Part shown: positions 8,861 to 17,238 of the stretch, in pieces | Position numbering within the stretch: the first letter of the stretch is position 1 | How the letters are laid out: each line of letters begins with the position of its first letter | Source: BRH-c25 sp035627615 | Lineage (GTDB): Bacteria > Bacillota > Clostridia > Lutisporales > Lutisporaceae | Reading direction: 5' to 3' | Length of the DNA stretch: 64,000 nucleotides | Assembly: GCA_035627615.1 (NCBI GenBank) | Contig: DASPLL010000045.1 | Span: 81,934-145,933, forward strand | Program-made: the position numbers and the translations under genes | The notes under the pieces: model-generated | Told to the model about the DNA's origin: nothing | Database searches by the model: none | The model's input: only the letters and a program-made list of their open reading frames with translations

Positions 8861-10068
8861 ATTTTCAGATCCTTGTCCAATGCCTCACAGGAGGTGCTAA
8901 TTTTATTCCCCAGATTGTCATATATTCCGATGATTTTGGGAGTATCCTTCTGTATGCCTTCCACCAGGGCCACTTCACTTCTTGTTACAAAAATCTGGGT
9001 GCGGAATGCATATATTACGGTATCTCCTACATTGATCCTCTTATCACCCAGCTTCAATATTCCGTAATAGTCGATTGCCTCCGGCAGCAGCTCTTCAACC
9101 TCCAGCACATTGTTCTTCAATGTCTCAAAATCGCTCCCCACCATGGCCTTTTTCATGCATGACCTTCTGTAATAGCCCCCGCCGTATGCATAGGCCTTAT
9201 CCTCAAAGCAGTGGGATATTTCGCTTACATAGACCATAGCGGGCATTTCTCCTGATTCTTCATACACATGCAGAGGCGTCGTTCCGGTAAATCCATGACC
9301 CGGCTCCCCATGGGTCACCCCCAGCTCTGAGAGATACGGTATTGTAGCCACAGCAGTTACACTGGGTGCGTTTATCTGTTTTATATCAATACCTGATCCC
9401 TCTCTAAGCTTTCCGGCACACCTTATTACTGTATCCGCATTTTCTGTTTTTTTGACTTGTCCTGAATCCGGATCGTACAGGAAGCATGGGAAGGCCGTAA
9501 CGCCAACAATATTGACGCCCTTCAGCTTCTTTATTCCTTCGGCGGCTGCATAAAGCTCAGCTTCCTTGAAGCCCCCCACCTGTCCCTCATAAATAATATC
9601 CCTGGGTCCTACTACTCTCAGAAGTATATCCTGCACCATCCCCAGCTCCGAAGCCACCCTAGAGATCTCCCGGGCCTTTTCCAGGGTAAACACAGTTATC
9701 ACTTCAGGTCTGAAGGATAATATCTCCCGGAGCATTGCTGAGGGGATCTGCACCAGGTGCCCGACATTTCCCAGTTTTATCCCTGACTTCGCCAGGGTTA
9801 TTGCCTCCCAGGGATCCACAGCTACTGCCCTGTCTATTCCGCAGGCTGCTATTATCCTCGCTGCCTCAGGGTTTCTGCCTATCTGCTTTGTCATCATATA
9901 CAGCTTTATCCCGTATCTTTCAGCAGTCTCCGCCAGCATCCGGGCATTTCCCTTAAGGGCGTCAATGTCAAGAACATAAGTATTGGGCCGGATCAGCCCT
10001 TCTCGATGAAGCTCGGCAGCATATTTTATCAACAGGGGATTCCGTTTTAAAGTCATATCAAGAAACAT
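8857..10068 (-). CDS. yhfX: YhfX-type alanine-racemase-like PLP protein
   Basis: A 403-residue fold-type III PLP protein resembling the N-terminal barrel of alanine racemase. NTYVLDIDALKGNARML precedes KLYMMTKQIGRNPEAAR, where the Lys after MMT is the probable PLP-binding residue. The middle holds VGVTAFPCFLYD and the C-terminal part HGEPGHGFTGTTPLH. E. coli YhfX has the same character, and its reaction is not known. It overlaps yhfW by four bases and lies one base downstream of yhfS. A racemase or decarboxylase role on an amino-group-bearing substrate is plausible but inferred. Confidence 0.83.
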   Translation of the reverse strand: MFLDMTLKRNPLLIKYAAELHREGLIRPNTYVLDIDALKGNARMLAETAERYGIKLYMMTKQIGRNPEAARIIAACGIDRAVAVDPWEAITLAKSGIKLGNVGHLVQIPSAMLREILSFRPEVITVFTLEKAREISRVASELGMVQDILLRVVGPRDIIYEGQVGGFKEAELYAAAEGIKKLKGVNIVGVTAFPCFLYDPDSGQVKKTENADTVIRCAGKLREGSGIDIKQINAPSVTAVATIPYLSELGVTHGEPGHGFTGTTPLHVYEESGEMPAMVYVSEISHCFEDKAYAYGGGYYRRSCMKKAMVGSDFETLKNNVLEVEELLPEAIDYYGILKLGDKRINVGDTVIYAFRTQIFVTRSEVALVEGIQKDTPKIIGIYDNLGNKISTSCEALDKDLKI

Positions 10069-10069
10069 C

Positions 10070-11176
10070 TCAGCTTCTCCCTTCCTCGACGGTTTTTTCC
10101 ACTGCTTCCCTTAAAACTCTTATTACTGTGTCAGCCCCTGCCCTCATGGGATTGATTCGTATCATATAATCCTGAAGCTCAGGATCGGATTTCAGGAAAG
10201 TACCGGAGACCCTGTAAAACATGGCTGCCACCTCATACCTTGATTCAGCGCCGACAGGATAAGGGGCTGCGCCAAGCTTTGCAGCACAGGCCAGTACCTT
10301 TTGGGCGATCGGCTCTCTGAATTTAACAAGAATCACCCTGGATTGGGCATTTGCGATTAATGCAGTATGGATACCCTCTATTTCTCCTGAGTTCAGCCTG
10401 TCAACTATCTTATTTCCTTCTTCAGCCTGTATTGCCAAAGCCACAGGAGCATACACAAGAGCCCTTAGTGCTTCCATCGCTTCATGCCCCTGTACCTGGC
10501 CGCCGCCTGAATAATTAAGGCTTTTTATCCTTTCAATAACAGCCCTGCTGCCGGCAACACAGCCTATGCCCTCCGGTCCCAGCAGCTTGAAAAGTGAAAA
10601 GGCACTGATGTCGGCACCCAGCTGGGTCCCAATCTTCTCAGCCTTCATCACCACATAATTATCATCAATAAGTATCACAATATCCTTATTTATGCCCTTC
10701 AATCTTTCTATTACCTCTCCAAGCTCATAGCTGTCATCCAGCTTCTGCCTGGAGTGTTGGAGAAGGGCAAAACCTATTTTTGAGATCTCGCCCTCATTTA
10801 TTTCACTCAGCCTGTTAAAATCGACATAGACCGGTTTTAATCCCATAGCCTCTATAATTACTTCGGTAGTGGGATAAATAGGAGCTTTATGGACAATAAT
10901 ATCCTGGTTGGGTTTCAACACGGCATTCATTACATTTCTTATGGCCCCTGTTCCGGCACCTCTTACCAATACTGCAGCCTCAGCATTGAAAAACCTGGCC
11001 AGTACAGCCTCAACCTTACCGGTATATTGGGGGCGGCCTATTCCCGGCACCACCCCGTAATCTCCTCCCTGCAGAAACTCATGACCGTCAAAATTCCGGT
11101 GAATTATATCCACCAGCCTGAACTGCATTTCCTTTGCCTTCTCCAGATCCATGGTCTGTATCGGATAAGCCTTCAT
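10070..11176 (-). CDS. yhfS: YhfS-type aminotransferase-like PLP enzyme
   Basis: A fold-type I PLP protein of 368 aa. Signs are the VRGAGTGAIRNVMNAVL segment of the cofactor pocket, DIVILIDDNYVVMKAE with the pyridine-binding Asp, and the likely Schiff-base Lys in FSLFKLLGPEGIG. The start at 11176 (KAYPIQTMDLEKAK) is placed 6 bases behind AGGAGGG; the in-frame ATG at 11182 abuts that site. It follows php by 2 bases and precedes yhfX by 1 base. Homologues sit in the uncharacterised E. coli yhf operon. Transamination or a cystathionine-lyase-like reaction are both possible. Confidence 0.83.
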   Translation of the reverse strand: MKAYPIQTMDLEKAKEMQFRLVDIIHRNFDGHEFLQGGDYGVVPGIGRPQYTGKVEAVLARFFNAEAAVLVRGAGTGAIRNVMNAVLKPNQDIIVHKAPIYPTTEVIIEAMGLKPVYVDFNRLSEINEGEISKIGFALLQHSRQKLDDSYELGEVIERLKGINKDIVILIDDNYVVMKAEKIGTQLGADISAFSLFKLLGPEGIGCVAGSRAVIERIKSLNYSGGGQVQGHEAMEALRALVYAPVALAIQAEEGNKIVDRLNSGEIEGIHTALIANAQSRVILVKFREPIAQKVLACAAKLGAAPYPVGAESRYEVAAMFYRVSGTFLKSDPELQDYMIRINPMRAGADTVIRVLREAVEKTVEEGRS

Positions 11177-11178
11177 CC

Positions 11179-12096
11179 TCATCCCTCCTGAACATCCAAA
11201 AATCTTGCAGGATTGTCGCACAGCATATGCTCGATATGCTTTTCCGCCACACCTGCTTCAATAAGCTTTGGTATGAAGCAGTCCAGCATGTAGCTGTAAC
11301 CTATTCCCCCATTAAGCTTCAAATGGGATCTTCTCGTGATATCCTGCGAAAGTAGGATTTGATCCAGATGTCCTCTTTTTATCAATTCCACAATGCTTTC
11401 AATCCTTTTTTCATCCGGCTGATAATTTACCTTACCTATGGTGTCAAAGGCCATAAAGCAGCCTGAATCAGCAATCCTGAGCTGATAATCAATATCACAG
11501 TTTAGATCGACATGCCCGATCAAAAGCTTACCGGGGTATATCCCATACCCTTTGAAGAGCTTCAGCTGTTCCAGGGCCAATGCCCCCAGGGTAGTATGAG
11601 TGGATATGGGCTTTCCTGTCTCCAGATGGGCCTTTGCCGCTACCTCAAAAACCTTTTGCTCCATAGGCGTAATGCCGTCTTTCCCTGTACCTATCTCACC
11701 GATCACATGGGCTTTGATACCGCTGCCCTCAATGCCCTCCAGTATATCCTCAAGCAGAAGCCTTACTATGTCTTTGACCTCCATGGTATACACATAAGGC
11801 GGAAGATAAGGCTCCTTATAAAAGCCGGTGCTTGCAATCACCTTCATTCCGGCAGCCTCCGCCACCCTTTCCATAACCTTTATATCCCTTCCCATCCCCC
11901 TGTTTGTAACATCCACAACTGTACTGATTCCCTTATCCTTAAGAGCCTTCATTTCTTCTACGACAGCTTCTATACAATCAAACCTGGCATCCGGATCATT
12001 TTTCTGCCCTGAAAGATCTATCCCAAGATGCTCATGTATATATGTCCGCCCAAGCTCCATACCCTTAATGCTTCCATTCACTGTAACAACGCTCAA
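11179..12096 (-). CDS. php: Phosphotriesterase-homology protein (Php/YhfV)
   Basis: A 305-residue amidohydrolase-superfamily TIM barrel with a binuclear metal centre. Visible ligands are the HxH of YIHEHLGID, a Glu in IGEIGTGKDG where classic phosphotriesterases have a carboxylated Lys, His in ISTHTT, His in GHVDLN and Asp in LSQDI. The Glu variant is what E. coli PHP has. The start is a TTG at 12096 with GGGAGG 8 bases upstream. In this cluster it probably hydrolyses a lactone or phosphoester intermediate rather than organophosphates; that is inference. Confidence 0.88.
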   Translation of the reverse strand: MSVVTVNGSIKGMELGRTYIHEHLGIDLSGQKNDPDARFDCIEAVVEEMKALKDKGISTVVDVTNRGMGRDIKVMERVAEAAGMKVIASTGFYKEPYLPPYVYTMEVKDIVRLLLEDILEGIEGSGIKAHVIGEIGTGKDGITPMEQKVFEVAAKAHLETGKPISTHTTLGALALEQLKLFKGYGIYPGKLLIGHVDLNCDIDYQLRIADSGCFMAFDTIGKVNYQPDEKRIESIVELIKRGHLDQILLSQDITRRSHLKLNGGIGYSYMLDCFIPKLIEAGVAEKHIEHMLCDNPARFLDVQEG

Positions 12097-12114
12097 ATCA
12101 AAGCCTCCCTTCTG

Positions 12115-13236
12115 CTAAATAAGACCTATATCCTCTTTGTCATAGCCTTCAATAAAATAACTCCTGAACAATTCCGGTATTTTATATATCTCCGAAATAA
12201 CTTCTCCCAGTGCGATAACGGCCCTCCCTGCTTCTATACCCGGTCTGCCCGTAAGTACTATTCCCATTCCCAGGTCTCCCGACGGTATGGTAACAGCTGT
12301 TGCATCCACCATATTAGCAGCCTTCATGATGTATTTGCCTGAGCTGTCCTGTATGGAGGCCCCGACAGGGCCTTGGGAGCCCAGCAGTGAATCCCCTGTG
12401 CCCAATAAATCAACAGGTCCTTCTGCAGTCATTATCACATCTATTCCCTCCGCGAAAAGTCTGCTGCATAGCTCTACGGCCTTATGCCTGTTTTCTATGC
12501 CGTGAAAATCCCTTTCCACCAGTTCCGCATAATCACTTATACCCTCTACTGCCCAATTAAGCATCCCTTTCATATCCTGTCCGCCCGGAAGTGTGACTGA
12601 GCCCTCACTGGGAACAGCAATGCGAAGTCTTTTTTTCTTTAACTCCTCATCAATGATTTCGGCAAAATTGCCAAGAATAGTTATTGCAGCTTTGCACAGC
12701 GTATAACTATGGGATATGACCCCTATCCCGGGAATAAAAGCGATATTGTCTGTAGAAACACGTGTTTTCTTCCCTGCAAGCCCCATTCCCTTCGCCATAA
12801 TGGAGTAAAGTCCCGTACTTAAAGCAGGAGCGAGGACTGATCCCCCTCCGTCAGTTCCGATAGCTACATCATTGATCCCTCTCAATATATTCACACAGCC
12901 TCCGCTGGAGGAGCCTGTCATTACTCTGCCCGTCAAAGGGTTTATAAGGTCTGTGTCTACAGCCCTTCCTCTTTCAGCCATCCTGTCAACGGTGTGAAAC
13001 AAATAGCCCTTTTCTCTTTGAAGCCTTCTGACCATATCCAGGTCTAGCTGTCCTGTATTTTTTACCCCAAAAAGTACAAGAACTGCATCCGGATCCTCAG
13101 ACAAAGTAATTACAGCCTCTTCCAGGACTTCCTTCCTGGAATATACTACACTTTTCCCTTCAAGTTCCTTTGCCCTTAACATTGCCTTATTAAGTCTTTT
13201 CATCTGATGCAGCAGGTTTTTCTCTGTTATATTCAT
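12115..13236 (-). CDS. Short amidase-signature family protein in the yhf cluster
   Basis: A 373-residue protein with the amidase-signature core TGSSSGGC (about residues 107-114) and GTDGGGSVLAPA (about 127-138). The nucleophile would be Ser133 and the cis-Ser Ser109, a spacing of 24 as in known amidases. A candidate Lys59 (FGVKNTG) is about 20 residues closer than usual, and the protein is about 100 residues shorter than typical amidases, so activity is uncertain. It sits between yhfT and php, a place with no counterpart in the E. coli operon. A ribosome-binding site AAAGGAG precedes the ATG. Confidence 0.72.
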   Translation of the reverse strand: MNITEKNLLHQMKRLNKAMLRAKELEGKSVVYSRKEVLEEAVITLSEDPDAVLVLFGVKNTGQLDLDMVRRLQREKGYLFHTVDRMAERGRAVDTDLINPLTGRVMTGSSSGGCVNILRGINDVAIGTDGGGSVLAPALSTGLYSIMAKGMGLAGKKTRVSTDNIAFIPGIGVISHSYTLCKAAITILGNFAEIIDEELKKKRLRIAVPSEGSVTLPGGQDMKGMLNWAVEGISDYAELVERDFHGIENRHKAVELCSRLFAEGIDVIMTAEGPVDLLGTGDSLLGSQGPVGASIQDSSGKYIMKAANMVDATAVTIPSGDLGMGIVLTGRPGIEAGRAVIALGEVISEIYKIPELFRSYFIEGYDKEDIGLI

Positions 13237-13254
13237 AACCTTACTCCTTTTTTT

Positions 13255-13318
13255 GAGGCTGCTGCAAAATATTGAATTCCGGACGGGTCAAGACCCATTC
13301 GCATTTTGCAGCAACCCC
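13255..13318. repeat. 64-bp imperfect inverted repeat between yhfT and the amidase-like gene
   Basis: Two arms, each containing TGCTGCAAAAT and an inner GGGTC/GACCC pair, can fold into a long hairpin in the only sizeable gap inside the yhf operon. No T-run follows on the minus strand, so it is not a normal terminator. It could be an mRNA-stability or processing hairpin, or a small miniature-transposon-like insertion. Confidence 0.6.
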
Positions 13319-13334
13319 ATATTTAAGCCTTACC

Positions 13335-14615
13335 TTATGCAGGAGGTGTAAAGAGTCCCACCAGTGCAAGTATGTTTACAAGTATACCGACCAAAATAGC
13401 GGCGATAGGTCCTACAGCCATACGCACTACAGGCTTTCCTGCTATTTCATTCAGAATATAGAGGCCGGTAACAACAAAGAACCCGATTCCCGGAGCCATA
13501 GCGTTTGCTGCATTCATTCCACCCACCAGCAGCGCTATTTCCAGAAGCTTGGACATAGCCGTCCTTATATTGTCTCCGGACTTCCTTATACCGGGGAATT
13601 TGTCCAGGAACCTTGCAATCTGGTCCAGCAGAAGTACTTCAACGCCTATCATCGCAGCACCGAGAAGGGCGGCAATCAAGGGATTCCTCATAAACAGGCC
13701 TATGGCAAATACAAAGGTCATTCCGACAGGTCCATATACACCTGTAGCTATTGCTGTTGAAGCAATAAGGGGAATGAAGCCGATACCTCTTGCAAGTGCT
13801 GCAATGCCTGCATCAACATTCTTCCCTTCCTTTAAAAGGTTCAGGGATATAGGGTCGCCGGCCATCATATTGGAAGCTGTAGCAGCCGCAACCAGAGCAC
13901 CTGCGACCATGAGGATAGGCATGTTCTTCTTTATCCTCTTTACTCTTTCTCCGAATACCGAAACCAGGTCAATAGCTTCTTCTTCCGACTTTTCCTTCAT
14001 TGCATATGCCAACAGTATTATCATACCTACTATAAGTGCTGATCCTTCAGGATTAAGAGTTATTGAAGCTGTGCCAAGCTTAATGGGACTTATGATAACT
14101 GCAAGCTGCCTTGCTATAACTGAAACTGCCAGATTGATCAGGCCTTTCTTTGCACCGTACTGATAACCTGTGGCTAATGCCGGGAAAGCGGCAAAGGCTA
14201 TTACGATAGGTGCGCCTACCTGTCCGAGGCTTCCCATAAAGTTTACCGGCAGTGCTTCAAAAACTTTGACTACACTTTCCAGTCCCAATAATATTCCGAT
14301 GCCGTAAAGTGCTCCTACCGTACCGGCGATGACCGCACCTTTTTTCCCGCCGGGTGAAAAGGTTCCGATTATGTCAGTACCTAACAAAATACAGTGAATC
14401 AAAAGAATGCTTGCTGTCAAGGAGAAGGGTATACCAAAGCCTATTACAAGTCCAAAGCTCATTGCAAAGGATGTTGCTGCAAGTTCTTTTCTTGACATCC
14501 TTCCCTCAATATGCTCCGGCATAACAGGTCTTAACCCGTCGTTGAAAACGGCAATCCCCATATTTGCCATGACTGCTGCTATTGCTCCGATCAGGGCAAT
14601 AAGAATAATGTTCAT
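13335..14615 (-). CDS. yhfT: YhfT-type integral membrane protein, probable transporter
   Basis: A 426-residue, very hydrophobic protein with about ten predicted membrane segments, rich in Gly/Ala helices. It resembles E. coli YhfT, which has no known substrate. It is the only membrane protein in the cluster, so it is the likely uptake or efflux step for whatever the yhf enzymes process. An AAGGGGG site precedes the ATG. It lies 22 bases after yhfU and is followed by the inverted repeat at 13255-13318. Confidence 0.82.
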   Translation of the reverse strand: MNIILIALIGAIAAVMANMGIAVFNDGLRPVMPEHIEGRMSRKELAATSFAMSFGLVIGFGIPFSLTASILLIHCILLGTDIIGTFSPGGKKGAVIAGTVGALYGIGILLGLESVVKVFEALPVNFMGSLGQVGAPIVIAFAAFPALATGYQYGAKKGLINLAVSVIARQLAVIISPIKLGTASITLNPEGSALIVGMIILLAYAMKEKSEEEAIDLVSVFGERVKRIKKNMPILMVAGALVAAATASNMMAGDPISLNLLKEGKNVDAGIAALARGIGFIPLIASTAIATGVYGPVGMTFVFAIGLFMRNPLIAALLGAAMIGVEVLLLDQIARFLDKFPGIRKSGDNIRTAMSKLLEIALLVGGMNAANAMAPGIGFFVVTGLYILNEIAGKPVVRMAVGPIAAILVGILVNILALVGLFTPPA

Positions 14616-14637
14616 CGTAATCCCCCTTTAAATATTA

Positions 14638-15003
14638 TTACTGATTTTTCAGTATTTCCTTTAGGATAAGTTCAACCGCCCTTTCATAATGGTCTCCTGT
14701 GAATCCGAAGGCTACTTTTCCCTCAGCAACTGCATTTACAATGTCTTCTTCCCTTGGCGGTTTTCCCGGCATTGAAACAGTTGAACACTTGGCTCTAGTA
14801 AGTAATGCCATGGCCATACTCAGTGCACCGCCGCCTCCGGTATGACATGCCCCCAGGTAATAATCCGCTTTACCTGTCTTGATGTCATTGGCAGCATGCA
14901 GATCGGTCTTGGACTGCACCTCTACTTTATCACCTCCAATTTTTTTCACCAGATTTACTATGTTGTCTTTTTCAACCTGGCCACCGACTACAAATTTAAG
15001 CAT
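14638..15003 (-). CDS. yhfU: YhfU (DUF2620-type) small protein
   Basis: A 121-residue soluble protein with an alternating beta-alpha pattern (KFVVGGQVEKDNIVNLVKKI), a glycine-rich middle ADYYLGACHTGGGGALSMAM and the end VAFGFTGDHYERAVELI. It corresponds to YhfU/DUF2620 in E. coli and other Firmicutes clusters. No function is known; the GACHTGGGGAL loop suggests nucleotide or ligand binding. Its ATG follows the yhfY stop directly, with ribosome-binding site GAAGGGGGGG. Confidence 0.8.
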   Translation of the reverse strand: MLKFVVGGQVEKDNIVNLVKKIGGDKVEVQSKTDLHAANDIKTGKADYYLGACHTGGGGALSMAMALLTRAKCSTVSMPGKPPREEDIVNAVAEGKVAFGFTGDHYERAVELILKEILKNQ

Positions 15004-15384
15004 TTACACCCCCCCTTCATTTTGAAGCTTAACTACAATAGCGCATGCATGCAGTGCAATATACCCTTTTTCAGACTCCGGCAGCTTTATATCCAATTTA
15101 TCCTCAAGTCTTTTGTAAAACTCCGGCAGTTCGCTATAAATGCTGCTCTGTCTGATTTCCTCCATGGCTGATTCATCCATTCCGCCTATTTCCTCATTCT
15201 TTTGTATCCTTGCCAATGCCATGGCCAAGTGAGTGATCAGCATAGAAGCGTTTTCTTCCGTCATAGTGAGAGAGTATTTATTTTCAAAGCTTTCAGCAAA
15301 TTCCATGACCGCTTCCCTGACCCCATCACTGATCTCCCCGGCTTCCTTCAGAATATCCAGCCGTTCCCTTAATGTCTGATCCAT
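15004..15384 (-). CDS. yhfY: YhfY-type PRD-domain protein
   Basis: A 126-residue single PRD-like (PTS-regulation) domain. The conserved histidines lie in LITHLAMALARIQ and YIALHACAIV. Such domains are usually phosphorylated on His by PTS proteins and modulate regulators, so this small protein may signal metabolic state to YhfZ. It is the first gene of the main yhf operon, behind GGAGGAAAG, and directly follows the palindrome at 15404-15425. Confidence 0.78.
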   Translation of the reverse strand: MDQTLRERLDILKEAGEISDGVREAVMEFAESFENKYSLTMTEENASMLITHLAMALARIQKNEEIGGMDESAMEEIRQSSIYSELPEFYKRLEDKLDIKLPESEKGYIALHACAIVVKLQNEGGV

Positions 15385-15403
15385 AGCTTTCCTCCAAATC
15401 TTG

Positions 15404-15425
15404 AATATACACTTTTTTGTATATT
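15404..15425. promoter_or_regulatory. YhfZ-type operator, copy 1
   Basis: A perfect palindrome, AATATACA-N6-TGTATATT, in the short gap between yhfZ and yhfY, 20 bases before the yhfY start. The same half-sites with the same 6-base spacer occur at 16396-16417 upstream of yhfZ. Two copies of one geometry at the two 5' ends of the cluster point to a common regulator, most simply YhfZ. Confidence 0.72.
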
Positions 15426-15438
15426 GATATAAAAAATT

Positions 15439-16377
15439 TTAGTATATGGGTATAACCTCCTGGTTAATAACCTTTTTCTGCATTTCCTCTACTTCCTTAA
15501 AATCAATAAAGCGCCTTAAAACGTCACCGAACTCCGGATTGTTTTTGCTCACAGCCGCCACTGCTATTGTGTCCTCTTTATCTATATTCCTTGTTTTAGG
15601 ATTTGAGAAGGGCGATATATTGAACTTCAGGTTCTTTTCTTCAATTTCATCTACATTCCATATGGCTGCGTCTATTTCATTGTTCTTGAGCTTCTGCAAT
15701 ATCTGGTTATATGGAGTGGTAACATATTCTACATTTTTGCCCTCACATTCATATGAGGTAAGTATGAACTGGTCTATGGAGGCCGGATCCAGTGCCACTC
15801 TCATTCCATCAGCAATCTTCTTTATGCTGCCGTCCCTGAAAATGACAACATGGTTGCCGACATAGCTCCCCTCGCCAAATTCATGAATAATTTCAATGCT
15901 GGAGGATCTTTCTATTTCCATATTGGCAGCAAGCTTGGATATGATCGCAAAATTATATTTCTCCAAAGTCAGGGCTTCTATTCTTTTTGTGGCTCCGCGC
16001 ATGAATGCCAGGCTGAAAGGTACGTTCACCTTTTCAAAGGCCTTATAGAAGCCTGTGGCGAGACCTTCATATCTTTTGGAATAGGGCAGGGGCATTACCC
16101 CCATAATAACGCCAAGATCCGATATGCTCCACAGCTTTTTATAATCGATCTGATCAATATAGGTTCCCAGGTGGCCCTTTGACTCCAGTTTTATCGCTTC
16201 AGCCTCCTGCAGGAATCTCAGTGCGGACTGTACAGTCCCCCTTCCCATTCCAAAGCTTTCGGAATATTCTCCTATGGTCTTTATCCTGTATCCCTCATGA
16301 TAGCTCATCATTTCCCTGGCAAGCAGCATTGTGACTCTTCCGTTCTTTGACATCAACTGCTTTTTATATTGGTTCAT
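15439..16377 (-). CDS. yhfZ: YhfZ-type transcriptional regulator (HTH plus ligand-binding domain)
   Basis: A protein of about 312 aa. The N-terminal 75 residues form a winged helix (YRIKTIGEYSESFGMGRGT, then VQSALRFLQEAEAIKLES). The C-terminal part resembles a periplasmic-binding-protein-type effector domain (NNEIDAAIWNVDEI). The ATG at 16377 with AAAGG upstream is preferred over a TTG at 16404 that would lie inside the operator. It is the first gene of the yhf cluster. Autoregulation through 16396-16417 and control of the yhfY operon through 15404-15425 are inferred from the shared operator. Confidence 0.82.
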   Translation of the reverse strand: MNQYKKQLMSKNGRVTMLLAREMMSYHEGYRIKTIGEYSESFGMGRGTVQSALRFLQEAEAIKLESKGHLGTYIDQIDYKKLWSISDLGVIMGVMPLPYSKRYEGLATGFYKAFEKVNVPFSLAFMRGATKRIEALTLEKYNFAIISKLAANMEIERSSSIEIIHEFGEGSYVGNHVVIFRDGSIKKIADGMRVALDPASIDQFILTSYECEGKNVEYVTTPYNQILQKLKNNEIDAAIWNVDEIEEKNLKFNISPFSNPKTRNIDKEDTIAVAAVSKNNPEFGDVLRRFIDFKEVEEMQKKVINQEVIPIY

Positions 16378-16395
16378 TCTCTTCAACCTTTCATC

Positions 16396-16417
16396 AAAAT
16401 ACAATAAATTGTATATT
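16396..16417. promoter_or_regulatory. YhfZ-type operator, copy 2
   Basis: AAAATACA-N6-TGTATATT, one base off a perfect palindrome, lies about 20 bases before the yhfZ start. It matches the operator at 15404-15425 in half-sites and spacing. Confidence 0.7.
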
Positions 16418-16507
16418 GCATCTTCATACTACCATATACTGTTCATTAATTCAATCCATAATTGATATAAAATTATAAAAAGGGGAAATATTCTGATATC
16501 GATGGGA

Positions 16508-16939
16508 TTATTGTTTCAGCTTGTTTTTCCATTTCTTCATCGTAGCTTTTATTTCTGTTATTTCAGGTTCGTTAACTGGCGAAGCATTTCTGCCATTATA
16601 TATACGCTTAAATACACTTTCCAGCTCCTCTTTGCTTACAGGAGTCCTGACTATTGCATCAACCCTTCTGCTCTTCAGACCGTTTGGGTCGATACCACTG
16701 TTGGAGGTCAATACACACAAAACCCCAGGATGGCGTGCCTTGATCCTTTCGATAAGCTGATCTCCGAAGGTCTCCTTCATCACATAGTTTGTCAGGACAA
16801 CATCTGGTGAAAAGTCCTGAACCTGTTTTAGAGCATTATACTCGTCGGTTATGCTGACATTGTAGCCCAACTGGCTTAATAAATCCCTCAGAACCATGCT
16901 TTCAAACCTGCTGTCATTTACTATCAGCACTCTGCCCAT
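16508..16939 (-). CDS. Atypical receiver-domain protein (pseudo-receiver)
   Basis: A 143-residue stand-alone CheY-like domain. It starts RVLIVNDSRFES, has the beta-3 strand PDVVLTNYVMKE and ends with a basic helix (KATMKKWKNKLKQ). The phospho-accepting Asp expected at about residue 51 is Asn (LTNYVM), one of the paired acidic residues near position 8 is Asn, and the usual Lys-Pro near the end reads RTPVS. It should therefore not accept phosphate in the normal way and may act as a constitutive or partner-binding receiver. It is monocistronic, about 130 bases upstream of yhfZ, and no kinase is adjacent. Confidence 0.8.
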   Translation of the reverse strand: MGRVLIVNDSRFESMVLRDLLSQLGYNVSITDEYNALKQVQDFSPDVVLTNYVMKETFGDQLIERIKARHPGVLCVLTSNSGIDPNGLKSRRVDAIVRTPVSKEELESVFKRIYNGRNASPVNEPEITEIKATMKKWKNKLKQ

Positions 16940-17238
16940 AGCCTTCGCCTCCTGGTAATGTACTTTTCAGATTCGATCCTTTATATATACTTATACTATA
17001 TCAGCTTTTTCTACCATATTCTACATTCAATCCTTACATTCTTTATAAACCATATCAACAACTGAAAAATATAATTTTAACTTAGCTGTCACATTATTTG
17101 TACTTATTAATATTATGATATCAGAGGTGAATACAGGAGCAACTATTAATTCGACAGAACTCCTGTAAATAGATTTATGACATCGTGCAAATGCAAAATG
17201 CAAATCTATGATCCTCAAATTTTTAGGAGGTGAATTAA

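Noticed and set aside
17027..17218. Minus-strand 63-codon open frame in the gap before the Cys-rich gene
   Set aside because: No ribosome-binding site, no family resemblance, and it overlaps the leader of the plus-strand gene.
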